Origin: Cotesia glomerata
Taxonomy: Eukaryota > Arthropoda > Insecta > Hymenoptera > Braconidae
DNA: 64,000 nt
Assembly: GCF_020080835.1 (NCBI RefSeq)
Contig: NC_058164.1
Location: 23,833,510-23,897,509, forward strand
Direction of reading: 5' to 3'
Within the stretch, counting starts at the first letter, position 1, and each line of letters begins with the position of its first letter. Below are positions 33,183-47,060 of the stretch, piece by piece. A model generated the notes under the pieces. That model ran no database searches and was not told where the DNA came from. It was given only the letters and a program-made list of their open reading frames with translations. The translations under genes and the position numbers were made by a program.

Positions 33183-36100
33183 TCACTTTCGATAAACTTG
33201 TAAGCAGTTTTGTTTTGTTCCACGTACAAGTTTCAAATATAAGAATTCTGCAATAAAACAAACAAAGGATAAGAAAAGACCGCTGACCAGTAAAACAAAT
33301 GCCCACATCACATCTTCTAATTCAATCGGTCGATGATAGTTTCCATTAATCTTTTGCAATTGTTTCGAATTATTGAAATTTTTTTCGTAAAATTCCAGCC
33401 AATCTTTGTCCCAAAGATCTAGAATTCCAGACTGTGCTAAACGCATAATCATACTATCAACGCGGTGTCTTAGAACCCAATTGTGAGGCATTGTCAATGT
33501 TGCGTAATCAAATTTGATAAAATTTTTAGGAGTGTGTAAATTATAACGAGGTATCAAATCTATTAGATAATTTTTTTGACCAATGCAAGCGACTGATGGA
33601 TCTTGTATATATTCTTCACAGTTACTTTCGCCAAATAAAGTTTTGTTGAATATCGGGGTGTCTTTGATGTAACCTCTACTTCTTTCAGATGCGTAAATTT
33701 TAATGTAACGAGGATCCTCTAGATCTTCCAGAATCTCGACATTTTTTCTGTACACGGGTTTGGTTAAAAAAGTCGCAAGGTGACCGGAAAATGTTGCCTG
33801 GATAATCAGAAAGTACAAAAATATTACAGAAAAAAATATTCGGATCTTAGCTGTGTTCATCTGCGTGTAAATCGAATTGTTTATTAATATTCTCAAGCAC
33901 TCAAAAAAAGCGAAAAATATTCTGGAATTTTTTCCACTGTTTGATAGATAAATTACGATGAATACAATCAAAATGATGACAAGAGTGGCAATAATGGTCA
34001 GCCACCCGTAAAACTCGAACATTTTTTCAAGAGGCGATGCCAGTCCGCGATTGTGCGTCACTATTTGTTCATAGAAGAAATAAAATGGGTAGGACAGATG
34101 CAAATAGTTGCTAATATCGAATTTTTCACCTTTGAATGTCCAAGTAGTTGGTGAAAGATCTAACTCAATATCACCTTGCAACATGTTCCAAGTACTTAGG
34201 CTGACATGCATTGGCATCCCGAAAACTATATTGACTGATACGTCCAAATAATCTGTTAATACTTTGATGAATCGTCCTTCTTCGGTGGATATTTGGGAGA
34301 GAACTAGCATAGAGTCGTCAGACGGATCTTTAGTGACTAATCCGTTTATTCTAACAAAATTTCGTCCGAAATAATGCTTTATTTTTGTCACTGCTCTGAT
34401 TGTGTAGCCATTCAGTTTTGCGGTGCGATCAAAGAATATATTTTTGCAGAGTTCAATACCTGCTGAAAAAAATATTCGTTAATTAATGAGATTGCTTGGG
34501 CTTTTAAGGAGATCCATGCGAAGTAGTCAAATTTTTAAAACTTCCTGAACATTTGTAAATTCAATCTGCGTAGCCTAATAACTAATGAAATAATTAAAAT
34601 ACAGTAAGTTTCCGGGATATTTAATGAAATAATTAGGTTTGAAAATTGTAATTTTTATATGTTGGTAAATGGAGATTCCACCAGCCGTGTCTTTGGTTAA
34701 GAATTTAATGCAATTAACGATTTAAAAAAAATTATATTTTCAGTAAATTTGATTGAAAAAATAATAAGCTTTCGATTAAAACAATAAAAAAAGTAACTTT
34801 CCGAACGTATTACGGAAATATTTTATATTTTTTATGAAAAATCACTAGGGCTTCACACGAGACGAGAGTAGGCGAGAGTACTAAAAATCTAGTCTCGGTC
34901 TCGTAAATTCCGAAAAAATTAAGTCTCGTTCAAATCTCGGTCTTGTCTCGTCTCGGTCTCGTCTCGTTACCAGTTGTCTCGTCTTGTCTCGCTTAGTTCT
35001 AAATATTAAGAACAAATATCATATTCAATTATTCACTTATTTCATCTTCACTTTCATTAGATCTTTGCCTCTTATTTGGGTTATTATCACTAACAATCAC
35101 ACTTGTTAACATTTTACTGTATCTGAAATCGGAAAATTGTAAATCTTCACTGTTCAAAAGTTTTTGTAAAACTGATGAACAACTCTTTAGAGAATTTCTC
35201 TGATCCACATAATATTGTCAATATAAACAATTTTTCGTCACGCAGTTTAGCATAAATTTTATCTTTACGGAATACTTGAAACATTTTTTTTGCATCTAAC
35301 ATCTAACATAAGTTTGTTACTAAATACTTGAATATTTGACCAGTTCTATTATATATACTCCTACAGATGTATACAATAACTGTTCATATCTTTACTACAA
35401 GAAGTACAGGAAAAAACAAAAAATTTCTCCAGATGTCCAAATAGAGACTAAATTTTCAAAACATCGCTATAGAGGCAATAAAAGTTGTCCGTTAAATACT
35501 GAATTTATAATGAGATTAGTTTTTATATTAGTAAATGTTATTTTTCTCGAAAAATAACATTAATTATCAGAAATTTATAACAAACATAATAATTAATTAA
35601 AGTTTTTTCATGCCTACTAACTGGTCAAGTGACTAGTGAACCTTATTCAAGCCAAGCGATGGACATTCCATCTGCACTATTGGTCGAGAGACATTTTCTC
35701 TTTGCATTAGTTCTATGGGGTCCGTCGAACTTGAATACTAGTAAAGCTGGAAGTTTTGTGGTATCTGTTCGAGTTGTAAAAATGTTAAACAAATGAAAGA
35801 AAATGAAAGAAACTACATGAGAGCAAAGATAAACTTTGAAAAAATAAATGAGGTAGGTTACCAAGCCAGGAATCGAACCTGGATCTCCCTGATAACATGT
35901 CAGGAGCTCTACCAGTTAAGCTACCGGGCCCCTTCCACCATCCACCTTTCTCAGTCCATTCTTATACTCCTGACATGTTATCAGGGAGATCCAGGTTCGA
36001 TTCCTGGCTTGGTAACCTACCCCATTTATTTTTTCAAAGTTTATCTTTGCTCTCATGTAGTTTCTTTCATTTTCTTTCATTTGTTTAACATCTTTACAAC

Positions 36101-39007
36101 TCGAACAGATACCACAAAACTTCCAGCTTTCGATGGAACATAAAACTGTCTCTGAAAATATGTCTGATCCAGATGCAGATGAATGTCCATCGCTGACATT
36201 CGCAAGTCACTTGTATATATACATTAGGGTGGCGCAAAAAAACCGACTATTTTTTTTTTTTGAGTCTCGAGTGAAAAAATGTTAGTTTTTGATGTTTCAA
36301 AAGCGCTCACCAAAGGACAGCTTAAAAAAAAAATTTTAAGAGGTCACTCCAAATTTTTTAAAATTTCAAAAATCGTCAAAAATCGAATTTTTTTTTTTTT
36401 AATTTTTTTTCTCGTTACGGTATAATTTTATAGACCAAAAAAAAATAAGTTTCTGAAAGTTTCAGTTCAAAATTTCAATTTTGAAAGGTCGCTCATAATT
36501 TTTTTTTTTTTCTTCAATTAGTCATATCGCCGACTTTAAGTGTTGGGAGTGGTACGTTGGGGTCTTTTTGGTTTGAAAAAATCTTAACCTACGCGGCAAG
36601 GTCAAATCTCAACCAAGCTGGTTTCTAAGACCAGCTTGGGATTCGAACCCACGCCTGGCAGTTGATTAAATAAAGTTATTAAATTTAAAAAAAATTATAT
36701 TTTCTATGTTATGCTTGATTTTTAGTTCATCTCGTGATGTATTTTTATCGATTATTGTACTAAATAAAAAAAAAAAAAATGCATGGAATTTTAATTTGAA
36801 TAGTAAAAGGTCGTTCGAAAAAATCTAAAATAATGCACTAATAAATTGAAAAAAGTTATGAGCGACCTTTCAAAATTCAAATTTTGAACTGAAATTTTCA
36901 GAAACTTATTTTTTTTTAGTCTATAAAATTATACCGTAACGAGAAAAAAAATTAAAAAAAAAAAAATTCGATTTTTGACGATTTTTGAAATTTAAAAAAA
37001 TTTGGAGTGACATCTTAAAAATTTTTTTTTAAGCTGTCCTTTGGTGAGGGCTTTTAAAACATCAAAAACTAACATTTTTTCACTCGAGACTCAAAAAAAA
37101 AAAAATAGTTGGTTTTTTTGCGCCACCCTAATATACATAATGGGTCATGAAGAAAAAAAAAAAAAATAATAATTAATATTCTTTTGAAATATTATATAGA
37201 CAAATCACATTGGTGATCATAATGGAAATTCTTTATATTTAATTGTTTTATATAGGTGTTGAAAAAGGACGAGTCAAATATAAAAAAAGTTTACTGTATG
37301 TCTGTAGTAAATAAGAGGATCTTCCAGATAGAAAATTTCGAGTAAAAAAAAACCCCTCAATAGTACACACATCTATGACTCTCTCGCTTCTAGACACATA
37401 CACAAGCGAGAGTATAAGAGAACCCATTGATCTTTTAAAAGGAATTATTAAAATCTAAAATGTAAAAATCTGCAAAAATAAGTATTTATGAAAAGTGATA
37501 CTGATAAGTAACTATTAGAAGAGTTAACAAGTTGAAGTAAAAATATGAAAAAATCATACTCGGCTAAGGATGCCATGATGTTTTGAATTGACAAACTACG
37601 ATATAGAATATAAATATTAATAGATATACTCAAAAAATTACAGTTTCAACTTTGAGTTTTCTTTTTAAAGTTACAATAAACTATTTCACAGATGGTCACC
37701 AGATTTTATATTTTGTAAAATTTATTGTTATTTTTGTGGATTGTTTCTAATTTTTTAAATAAAAACTTCATAAAAAAAAATTTTACGAGACTAAGAACGA
37801 GACTCTCGGGTTGCACTATATGTGGTCTCGGTATCGCCCATAACATTTTCAAAAACGTCTCGTCTCGTCTCTTCTCGCTTTTCCGAGACGAGAACGAGAC
37901 GAGACGAGAAAAATCTCGCTCTCGTGTGAAGCCCTAAAAATCACCAGGAACTTGCGTTCTTTAAAGTCTTGTATTTGACTTGGCAACACCGCTTGCGCAG
38001 ATACTCGGCGCATAAGTAACCGCGGTTTTTTAAATGCTAGAAGAACTTAGTCATTTTAGTTAGACAGTAATCATAAATAAATTTTAAGGTTAGGGAACTT
38101 TTGCAGTGTTGTCAAGTGTATACCGGTAATTCAGAGTGCTATACTTTTTATTAGTCAATTAAATGTTAATAATTATTTAATGAGTAAATTTTTCAGAAAT
38201 TTCTTCAAAATAGTATTAATTAACTTAAAAATTAATTTTAAGATAACAAAAGTATTTCTACGTATTATTTTTTTATAGACATTTTTTACACTCGGAGGGT
38301 ACTTGGATCTCCTTAATGAGCTCAAAAAGAAGCTCTTGAAGTAAAAACTCACCATATTTGAATTTAGTTTCTATATTATAAGTGGTTTCAAAAGTTTGCA
38401 ACTCCAAGCCGCTTTTGTTGGAACTAATGTACGGGCCCCTGGTCCATAATAATGGTGCAAAATCCGCAAGAGCGTTTAAAGTTAGTATTACAATTTGTCC
38501 GTCCCATTGAAAACAGTAATAGAACTTAGAATTCCGAAATCTACGTTGATACCAAGAAAATTCGTTGAGTATAACTGTTTCGCTGTAACCACCTTTATCA
38601 AAAACAAACATTGTTTCTATCTCCGGCGTAGGAACTGCTTGATACATATTTATTACCGGCCAGTTCGAAATAAATTCTTCGTAAATTTCTACAAAAAATT
38701 TAATTCTTCGCGTTGGCGGGCTTATAAAGGCTTCACTGTCGTTCAGCAGAACGAAATCAGCTTCATGGTTTGCTAGAAAAATTCTGTCGTTGCCCCAAAA
38801 TCCTATGGTTCCAAATTCTGATCTACAATTATCGAACAAGTATCTCTAAATTCAAAAATAATTAGTTAATAAAAAGCCTATTAATATTTTCTATTCGTAT
38901 AAACTTACCATCATATTGTTGAACAAATCTAAACCGTCTTTAGGTGGAACTTGAATTTGCCCAATCACAAAATTTTGAATTATCACTAAAGCAATTGTTG
39001 CTCTCAT
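33183..39007 (-). CDS. Divergent ionotropic receptor, three exons with a 3.9-kb transposon-filled intron 2
   Basis: Exons are 38909-39007 (signal peptide, MRATIALVIIQNFVIG), 38353-38845 and 33183-34462; donors GTAAGT and GTGAGT and acceptors TCTAG and TTTCAG are in place and phases join (G+CA gives alanine). The spliced product is 623 residues. Exon 2 has the conserved FDNCRSEFGTIGFWG. Exon 3 shows M1 (about 351-370), pore region, M2 (about 405-424, ending SGHLATFLTKP), RLAQSGI in the second ligand-binding half and M3 (about 583-603). A one-base shift just after M3 replaces the usual cytoplasmic tail (WNKTKLLTSLSK in another frame) with 17 other residues, probably without loss of the channel core. 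Intron 2 contains a hAT-like element with two more elements nested in it. Exons 1-2 are the intact counterpart of the broken gene at 6186-12663. Inferred role: chemosensory ligand-gated channel. Confidence 0.82.
35590..36224. repeat. Palindromic element with tRNA-like segment, copy 2 (rearranged)
   Basis: The left arm 35608-35820 is close to copy 1. The right arm (35967-36130) is joined early: the inverse tRNA-like half (35967-36020) directly follows, and the outer part is scrambled after 36130. It lies in IR intron 2. Confidence 0.65.
35861..35932 (-). other. tRNA-like sequence inside the palindromic element
   Basis: Identical to 4451-4522: good T-arm and anticodon-like hairpin but unpaired acceptor ends. 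Not taken as a working tRNA. Confidence 0.55.
36225..37130. mobile_element. 906-bp hAT-like foldback MITE with target duplication ATATACAT
   Basis: The ends TAGGGTGGCGCAAAAAAACC and inverse are flanked by ATATACAT at 36217-36224 and 37131-37138; the corresponding place in the other copy (about 4957-4970) has one ATATACAT and no insertion. The arms pair over about 270 bases (36225-36500 with 36860-37130). A B-box-like GGGTTCGAATCCCAAGC (minus strand, near 36637-36653) sits in the centre. It has no coding capacity. Confidence 0.85.
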
Positions 39008-39402
39008 TTCTTAAGTAAGACTTGCAGCGAGGAAGGTTTAGTTACTACTAGTTTTGGCTGCACACAATATTTATATTCTAAATAATATTTGTAATTGTTT
39101 AGTCACCCTAGTTATTTTGTTTACATACTGCCGTGAATTGAAACGAAGATATCGCATCATGATCTACCTGATTGCATGACCGTCAAAAAAAAATAAGAGT
39201 TTAAAGAACCCAATTTGTTGACATTAGTTAATATTTTATTAATGACACTGTCCTTTTTCCCTAACTTTGGAAATCGTAGAGTTGAAAACAACTCATTGTT
39301 TAGTAACAAACATTGTGGGGCGCGTAAAATAATTGTAATTTTGCTAACACGTAAATTTAAATTCAATCAACGATTTATACAAAAAAATTACATTCACACA
39401 AG

Positions 39403-40058
39403 GAAAAAAAATTAGGAAAACGGTTGACCCCGAAGGCCATCCCTGCAACTTCCCGCTAATTTCATACCTAGGCACTTAAAATTGCACTTATGACATTTTT
39501 GAGCTCTTCAAGCTAAAAAATACAATTTATGTGTTATTTTGAGCTCTCTGAGCTCAAAGAGATAGCTTTCCTATGCTTTTGAACTCTTCGAGCTCAAAAA
39601 TCTTATTAAAGTTCGATAAAACACGATTTTTAAAATTTTCAAACTGCTATAACTTTTGAATGAATCAACCGATCATGTAGTTTTTTGAGCTCTATAAATA
39701 ATTTGCAAAAAAATTGATCTGTTGAAACATTTCGGAGTTATTACAAAAAAACACTTTTTTCGACAACGATATCTCGCGAACGTATCAACCGATTCTGACG
39801 CTTTTGGTGGCGATCGATGCGGGTTTTCAAGGTTAAGTGCTGCTTAGTTTTTGAGGTCGATCGGTTCAGCCAATTCGGAGATATTTTAAAAAGATGAAAA
39901 AATAAAACAACTTTTGTTTTCACTTTTTTTGCAATTTCTCGAAATCTACTGATCCGAATTGGTTCCAACTTACAGGAAATCTAAGTTTGGCGAAGTCCTT
40001 TCAAATGACACCAACTGCGATCAAATCGGTCAAACCGTTCAGAAGTTATAAGAGGTTT

Positions 40059-40089
<31 letters not shown>

Positions 40090-40255
40090 TACAGCCGTAC
40101 GGAAATCATCGTAAAAATAGTTAGGAAAGCTTCTTAAGGCTCCAAAACATCGAGATCTGTTGAAACCTCGATTTTTGCAAAACGGGGTAAAACCAATAAC
40201 TTCCCGATTTTTCGAAAATCAATGATTTTCTTAGCAGGAAGTTAAAAATTAAAAC
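39403..40255. mobile_element. ~0.85 kb GCGGGAAGTT-ended element, copy 2
   Basis: Near-identical to 13060-13912, with a longer AC microsatellite (about 40061-40085). Confidence 0.65.
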
Positions 40256-40523
40256 TCTTATTACAATCTGATTCAAAATATTTGCTTAAATTTTTTTGAT
40301 AACAATACACAGAATAGTTACTAGGATTACTGATTAACACTAAAGGGTCAAATCAAACATAGTAATCTTGGTATATTATTTTAATTACAATTGTAGTACA
40401 TTCAAAGTTGTATATTACACTTAAATTACAAAAGAACATCTGGTAAGTTCCAAATACACTTGATTAACTTAACTCGCAGCTTCCAATACAATTCATCTAA
40501 TTTAACAGCATATTTTTTAACAG

Positions 40524-43433
40524 TTATCTGTAAAATCTCTTGAATAGCAGGCTGAATCCCAAAAGAAAAAAACGCACGATAAATATTGAAAATTGTTTCG
40601 CTTTAGATAAAGAGGCAAGAATTTTTGTTTTGTTTAACGTGAACATTTTTATTGAGTATTCTGTAATAAAACAAACTATTGAAGAAAATAGACCTATTCC
40701 AAGTAAATAAAATGCGAATATAATGTCCTCCAGCTCAATCGGTCGATGATAGTTTTTGATAGAATATTCGATTACTTTAAACATTTCCTTGGTTTTTTCT
40801 TTCGCATTTTTTTTCCAAAAATCGAAAATTCCAGACTGTGCCAAGCGAATAACCGCATTGTTGACACGGTGCCTTAAAGCCCAGTTGGGAGACATTATAA
40901 ATGTGGAGTAGCTAAACTTAACGAAATTTTTAGGCGTATGCAAATTATGGCGAATTATTAAGTTTTTTAAATTATTCCACCAATCAATGCAAGCGATTGA
41001 TGTATCATTGATGTAATCTTTACATTTATTGCCAAATACAGTTTTTTTGTATAACGGCGTTCCTTTGATGTATTCTTCACTCGCTTCATTTGCGTAAATA
41101 TGAGTGTAACGAGGATCCTCTAGATCGTCTAGAGTCTCGACATTTTTTCTGTACACAGGTTTGGTCAAAAAAGCTGCGAGGTGACCGGAAAAAGTTGCCT
41201 GCATGATCAGAAAGTATAAGAATATCACAGAAAAAAATATTCGGATCTTAATTGTATTCATCCGCGTGGACAACGAATTGGTTATCAATAATCTTAAACA
41301 CTCGAACACTGCGAAAGATATTCTGGAATTATTTCCACTATTTGATAAATAAGCGACGATGAATACACTCAAAAGGATGGCTATTGTGGAAATTATGGTT
41401 AACCATCCGTAGAACTCAAACATTTTCTCCAAAGGCGTCGCCAACCCTCGATTGTGTGTTACTATGTAATCATAGAAAATCTCAATTGGGTACGACTTAT
41501 AAAAATGACTCATTGAGTACGATGTTGCATGAAGAGTACCCCAGATAATTGGTGTAAAAGACAAATCGATAATACCCTCCTTTATCAATAGCGTTTTATT
41601 TAATTGTAATGTATGAATTGGTTTGCCGTGAGTTATTTCGACTGTTACATTTAAATAATCCGTTAAGATTTTGATAAATGGGATTTCTTTTTTAAATAAT
41701 ATGGAAACGAGCTGATGAGTATCATTGTCTTTAGTGATTAATCGATCTAATTTTTTAAACGTTGGTTCAAAATGATTCTTCAATTTTGCTGTTGCTTTAA
41801 TTTTGTGGCCGTTGAGTTTTTCAGTACGGTCAAAGAATATACTTTTGCAGAGCTTGAAACCCGCTAAAAATAATGTTCAATACTTAGTATATTTCTATTT
41901 CCTACACGGAAAAAATAGGTGCTGCCGGTAGGGGAGAAAGGGGTCAATTGAACCAAAAAAAGTTTAGTAGTTTTTTACTATTCGAATTAAAACAAAATAA
42001 TAATTTTTTTTTCTCTTGGGATGGTAGTTTATTAAGTCTACTATCATTATCAATGCATAAATTAGTCAATAAACAACGTGAATTTTAAAAAATTATTAAT
42101 TTATCCAAACGCGTCGAATGGTTCAATTGACCCCCGCTCGGGGGCAATTGAACCACTGCTAGGAGTCAATTGAACCAATACAATTTAAAACTCAAACCCG
42201 AACTTTTAATAAATGACATATTAATTGTTACTTGCTAATTTTACTGTTGCACATTTTTAATGCACAGATGTTATATTAAATAAGTTAACAATCAATTTAA
42301 AAATAATTTTTATTATAAATTTAGTTTATCAAATTGTTAGGTTATTCCCCTAAGTATTTTTCACGTACAGTCAAGGTGCACGCGCATGTCCCATGCTTCT
42401 CCGTATGGTTCAATCGTTTCCGGGACTGTTGAGGACTATAAAGTATAAGTATATACAACTACTACAATTCAAACTTTATCAATTGATTAAAAAATTGATA
42501 TATTATTAAACAATTTGTCACCAGCGGAAAAAAAGTTTACATGCCTAAAAATAAGAAAATCTCAATTTTTCCAAATTTATTAATCGCAATGATTTCAAAT
42601 TTTGATCATATCCGAGTTTAACATATTAAAATCTAATTCTAAGAGCATGAAGCGTTTTTTCAATTTTTTCGATATTTTAAGTCGAGTGGTTCAATTGACC
42701 CCTTTTTCCCCTATACATTTCGTGCATTCTAATTTTTTTTTCTAATCGGAGAAATGAATTTTTTGTTCTTATCAAACTCACCAAATTCAAATTTAGTATC
42801 TTTGTTATATGTGGTTTTAAAAGTTCTCCACTTTGAAACGTTTCCAGTAGACTGATTGAACGTCTCCATGGTCCAAAGTGATGGAGCGATATTTGCAAAA
42901 GAGTTCAAGGTTCTAATCGTAACTTTTCCTTCTTTTACAGAACAATAATAAACCTTGGAATTTTGAAATAGCTTTTGATACCATTGAAATACGTTTTGTT
43001 TGGTATTTTTTATGTTACCTCTCTTATGAAAAACAAACATCGTTTCTATTTCCAACATCGGTTTCGCGTTAAGCGGATTCACTTTGGGCATAAGATGAAA
43101 TGATTTGTCGAAAACCGCCACTAAAAATTTGATTCTTCGTACTGGCGATCTTTTAAACACCTTACTGTCATTCAGTAGAACGAAATCGACTTCATCGTCT
43201 GCTAGAAAAACTCTGTCCGTGCCCCAAAATCCTATGGTTCCAAATTCCGTTTGACAATTATCGAACAAGTATTTCTAAATTCAAAAATAATAGTTCATAA
43301 AAGCCCAATAATATTGACTCTTTCTAAAACTTACCATCATGTTGTTGAACAAATCTAGACCGTCTTCAGATGGAACTTGAATTTGCCCAATCACAAAATT
43401 TTGAACCAACATTAAAACAATTAGTTTCTTCAT
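40524..43433 (-). CDS. Divergent ionotropic receptor, intact three-exon gene (block copy 2)
   Basis: Exons are 43335-43433, 42782-43274 and 40524-41863, all splice sites as in 14179-17090; the product is 643 residues. Exons 1 and 2 appear identical in protein to copy 1. In exon 3 about ten residues differ, one in M2 (Ser for Phe) and the other nine between the SEEY region and the KVIEY region of the second ligand-binding half (for example Trp for Arg after ACID, SYSTFIM for SYAAFKM, EMFK for EKCK). Domain order: signal peptide, divergent N-terminal part, first ligand-binding half, M1, pore, M2, second ligand-binding half, M3, tail. Either the two copies are alleles placed in tandem by the assembly or they are young paralogues whose ligand site has begun to differ. 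Confidence 0.88.
41931..42711. mobile_element. 781-bp MITE-like element in IR intron 2 (copy 2)
   Basis: Same ends, TA flanks and position as 15586-16366. Confidence 0.65.
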
Positions 43434-43579
43434 TTTCAAAGTTAGACTTACTGTGAGCAAGTTTGAGCTCCTACTGCTTGATTGCTGCGTACAATATTAA
43501 TATTCTTACTTATAACTGTAATTGTTTAGTCACTATAGTTTGTTTTGTAAATATCCGGTCTTTAATTAAAATAAAAATG

Positions 43580-43717
43580 ACGTATCATGATCTTGTTGAT
43601 AGCGTGACCGTCAAAACAGTAGCAAATGTTTGTGGAACTCAATTTATTGATCATCGTTACATATTTTATGAATATTACGGACTTGGTAAGCTAATTCCAA
43701 CAATGATAAACAATTAG
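43580..43717 (+). other. Small plus-strand conserved frame upstream of IR gene (copy 2)
   Basis: Identical in translation to 17234-17374; see that entry. Confidence 0.3.
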
Positions 43718-43844
43718 TAGGGCTAAAAGATATTTATTCTTCAATGACGAGCATTAACAGAAACATTATCATATAAATGTATAGCTCAGTTCACATTTTT
43801 ATGCAAAAGAAAATTCATCCAAACTGTTAATGATACAAATTCTC

Positions 43845-44650
43845 AAATAGTCTGCGAAATTCAAAAATAAAAAAGCGCACGATAAATATTGAAAATTATT
43901 TCACTCTCGACAAAGATGGAAGAATTTTTGTTTTGTTTAACGTGAAAATTTTTTTTAAGTATTCTGCAATAAAACAAATGATTGAAGAGAATAAACCTAT
44001 TCCAAGCAAAATAAATGCGAATATAATGTCCTCCAGCTTAATTGGTCGATGATAATTTTTTATTTTTCGTTAGAATATTCGATGTTTTCAAAAATTTTCT
44101 TGATTTTTTATTCCGTATCTTTGTTCCAAAAATCCAAAATTCCAGACTGTATCAAGCGCATAACTATATTGTTAACACGGTGTCATAAAGCCCAGTTGTG
44201 AGACATTGCTAGTATGCAGTAGTTGAACCTAACGGAATTCTTAGAGTGTGCAAATTATGGCGAAGTATTAAATTTAATAAAGATCTTTGGTCATCAATGC
44301 AAGCGACTGATGTATCGTTGATGTATTGTTCACACTTACCGTCAAATACAGTTTCGTTGTATAACAGCGTTCTTTTGACGTAGTCTATACTCGTGCTAGA
44401 GGTATAAATATGAGTGTAACGAGGATTCTCTAGATCTTCTAGAGTCTCGACATTATTTCTGTACACAGGTTTGGTCAAAAAAGCTGCAAGGTGACCGGAA
44501 AAGTTGCCTAGATGATCAAAAAGTACAAGAATATCACAGAAAAAAATTCGGATCATAATTGTATTCATCCGCGTGGACAACGAATTGGTTATCAATAATC
44601 TTAAACACTCGAACACTGCGAAAGATATTCTGGAATTATTTCCACTATTT
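43845..44650 (-). pseudogene. Divergent IR exon 3 remnant (block copy 2)
   Basis: Counterpart of 17505-18325: begins at the post-M1 linker, passes M2 and part of the second ligand-binding half. Homopolymer-length differences shift the frame around M2 (CDILVLFDHLGNFSGHLAAF) and again after LILRHNLHT. The same upstream breakpoint is present, so truncation is older than the block copy. Confidence 0.78.
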
Positions 44651-45243
44651 GATAAAAATTTGTAAAAATGTGTTACAAATATAAATAATGCTGTGAAGCG
44701 GGAAAGAATAGGAGTTACAGTCTTTTATTAAAATAAAAATGACGTATTATGATCATCTTGATAACGTGACAGTCGAATCAGTAACGAATGTTTGTGGAAC
44801 TCAATTTATTGACTGTAGTTACATATTTTATAAAAAGCACGAACTTTTAATAATTTAATTCTCGATGATAATCGACGATTTGTAGAACGAACCTTGCGAG
44901 CATACAGTGATAATAATAAACCGTACATGGGTCAAGTAAAATCATTTTATTATTTGGTAACAAAACTATTAGTCGCCTTTTAATAAATTTGACTATATTA
45001 ATACGTAGCTAAATTCATTTTTTTTTCGAAAAGATTTCGGTAACACAAGGAAAAAATTGATAATTTAGACAAAAAATGTAATTAAAGTTATCTATAGAAG
45101 ATTTACTATATTAATTTTTTAGAAATATACGCACAAAATCAATGACTAAACTAATTGATTAATGTTAAATTATATACTTTCTTTCACCAATCCAATGACT
45201 TTAACCGAACTAATGGAAAACCACTTTTAATAGTTTGCGAAAT

Positions 45244-45546
45244 TCAAAAATAACGAAACGCACAATATGTGTCGTAGATTGTTTCATAGTCAATGACCAT
45301 GAACGTATTTTCGTTATGTCTAACGCGTAAGTTTTCAATAAGTTTTCTAGAATAAAAAAGTCCTTCTAATTCAATCGGTTGATGATAGTTTTCAATATTA
45401 TCTTCCGTTTTTCTTAAATGATATGTTGCATTTTTATAATTCAATTCTTGCCAAGGGCTTATCCAAACATTTGCAATTCCAGACTGTGCTAGACGTACAA
45501 GCAAATTGTTAATATGGTGTTTTAGAGCCGAGTTGTGAGACATCGG
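45244..45546 (-). pseudogene. Divergent IR C-terminal remnant lacking M3 (block copy 2)
   Basis: Same as 18909-19211, including the M3 deletion and the adjoining TA-flanked element. Confidence 0.75.
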
Positions 45547-45548
45547 TA

Positions 45549-46725
45549 CACAGTAAAAAATTTTGTGTAAAATCAACACAATCTTAGTGTTAGAATCCGT
45601 CAACACAATTTTAGTGTTAATTTTCAACACAAAAAATAGTGTTGAATTTTTAACACAAATATTGCGTCAAAATTAACAGTAACTTTCTGTCAACTGTATC
45701 TAACACTAAAATTGTGTTGATTTTTACACAAAATAAGTGTTAATTTACTTATTATTTGAGTTTGAATATAAAGAATAGGGAATTATTTAAAAATAAATAA
45801 ATTTTTCATGGTTATTAGGAAAATTAGTTTATTTTATTTCTTTTAAATTTGAGTCAAGTACCAATAGTCTTCAACTTAAATATATGATTTACTCATCTTA
45901 AACTTACTTAATGCTTAATTTTATTTTTTTATAAATTAATAACAATAATTAGTAATCATCACAGAATTTTCGGCATCCAATTCGTGCAATTCCCAGCTTT
46001 TAATGTATGGTAAATCTAAAACATTGATGACAAATGTCTGACATGTTTGTTCAGTAGCGTAACCAAAACATAAACATAATATTTCGTTGTGAACTATCAG
46101 TCATCTTTATAAAAAATAAAACTAGTGTCAGAAAATATAAAAGAAAAACATAAAATCAATAAATTTTTTGATATTTTTTTTTATGAATTTGTTTAATTAA
46201 CAGAGAAATTGTTCAAAGTCTGTCATTTTTAATAACTATTATAAATTTTATCGTTAAATAATATTTTATTTAGTAAATTTATTATAGGAAAGTGAGGTTA
46301 GTTGAGCATTTTATATGATTATAAATACAGTAAACTTTTACTTACTTTAATGAATATCAAATTTACTCTTTTTTATTGAAAAAAACCTGGTACTTTTATC
46401 AAATATATTTAAATAAACTATTTTTCACAATATTTAACACTTTAATTTATACGCACGCGTGGTTAAATAGCTGTCCGGTAATACAATGCGTTTGGTGCGT
46501 AAACTGAAGAAAGAACGCGCTAACAACACAAACTTAGTGTTAATATTTCCCGCTTAGCACTAATTTTGTGTCATTTTATCTAGTAACACACAAAAAGTGT
46601 TGATATCGTGAAAACAACACTATTTTAATGTTAAAATTCAGGTAACACAAAAAAAGTGTCAAATTAACACACAATTTTTCAACACAGACCGTTTTTGACG
46701 CAAATACACAATATTTTTTACTGTG
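45549..46725. mobile_element. 1.18 kb TA-flanked element, copy 2
   Basis: Counterpart of 19214-20399 with a few small indels. Confidence 0.7.
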
Positions 46726-47060
46726 TATCATACATGGTCGGGCACGTAGAATAATTGGAATTTTGCTAACACGTAGATGTACACTCAATCAATGATTTGT
46801 ACAAAAAGATTACATTCACACAAGGAAAAAAAAATTAAGACTTTTATTACAATCTGATTCAATTGTGGGAATTACTGATTTATACTAAAAGGTTAAATCA
46901 AACGAAGTAATCTTGGTATATTATTTTAATTACAATTGTAGTACATTCAAATTGTATATTACACTAAAATTACAAAAGTACATCTTGTAAGTTCCAAATA
47001 CACTTGAATTACTTGATCCGGAACAAAATAAAATTTATCTAATTTAACAGCATATTTTTT

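Larger units (their letters stand above)
34846..37936. mobile_element. hAT-like element with 8-bp target duplication AAAATCAC, containing nested elements
   Basis: The ends TAGGGCTTCACACGAGA and inverse (TCTCGTGTGAAGCCCTA) are flanked by AAAATCAC at 34838-34845 and 37937-37944. GAGACGAGA/TCTCGTCTC-rich subterminal arrays lie at both ends. Nested within are the palindromic element (35590-36224) and a 906-bp hAT-like MITE (36225-37130). A small minus frame at 35029-35139 (ending KRQRSNESEDEISE) may be the tail of a lost transposase. Confidence 0.85.
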
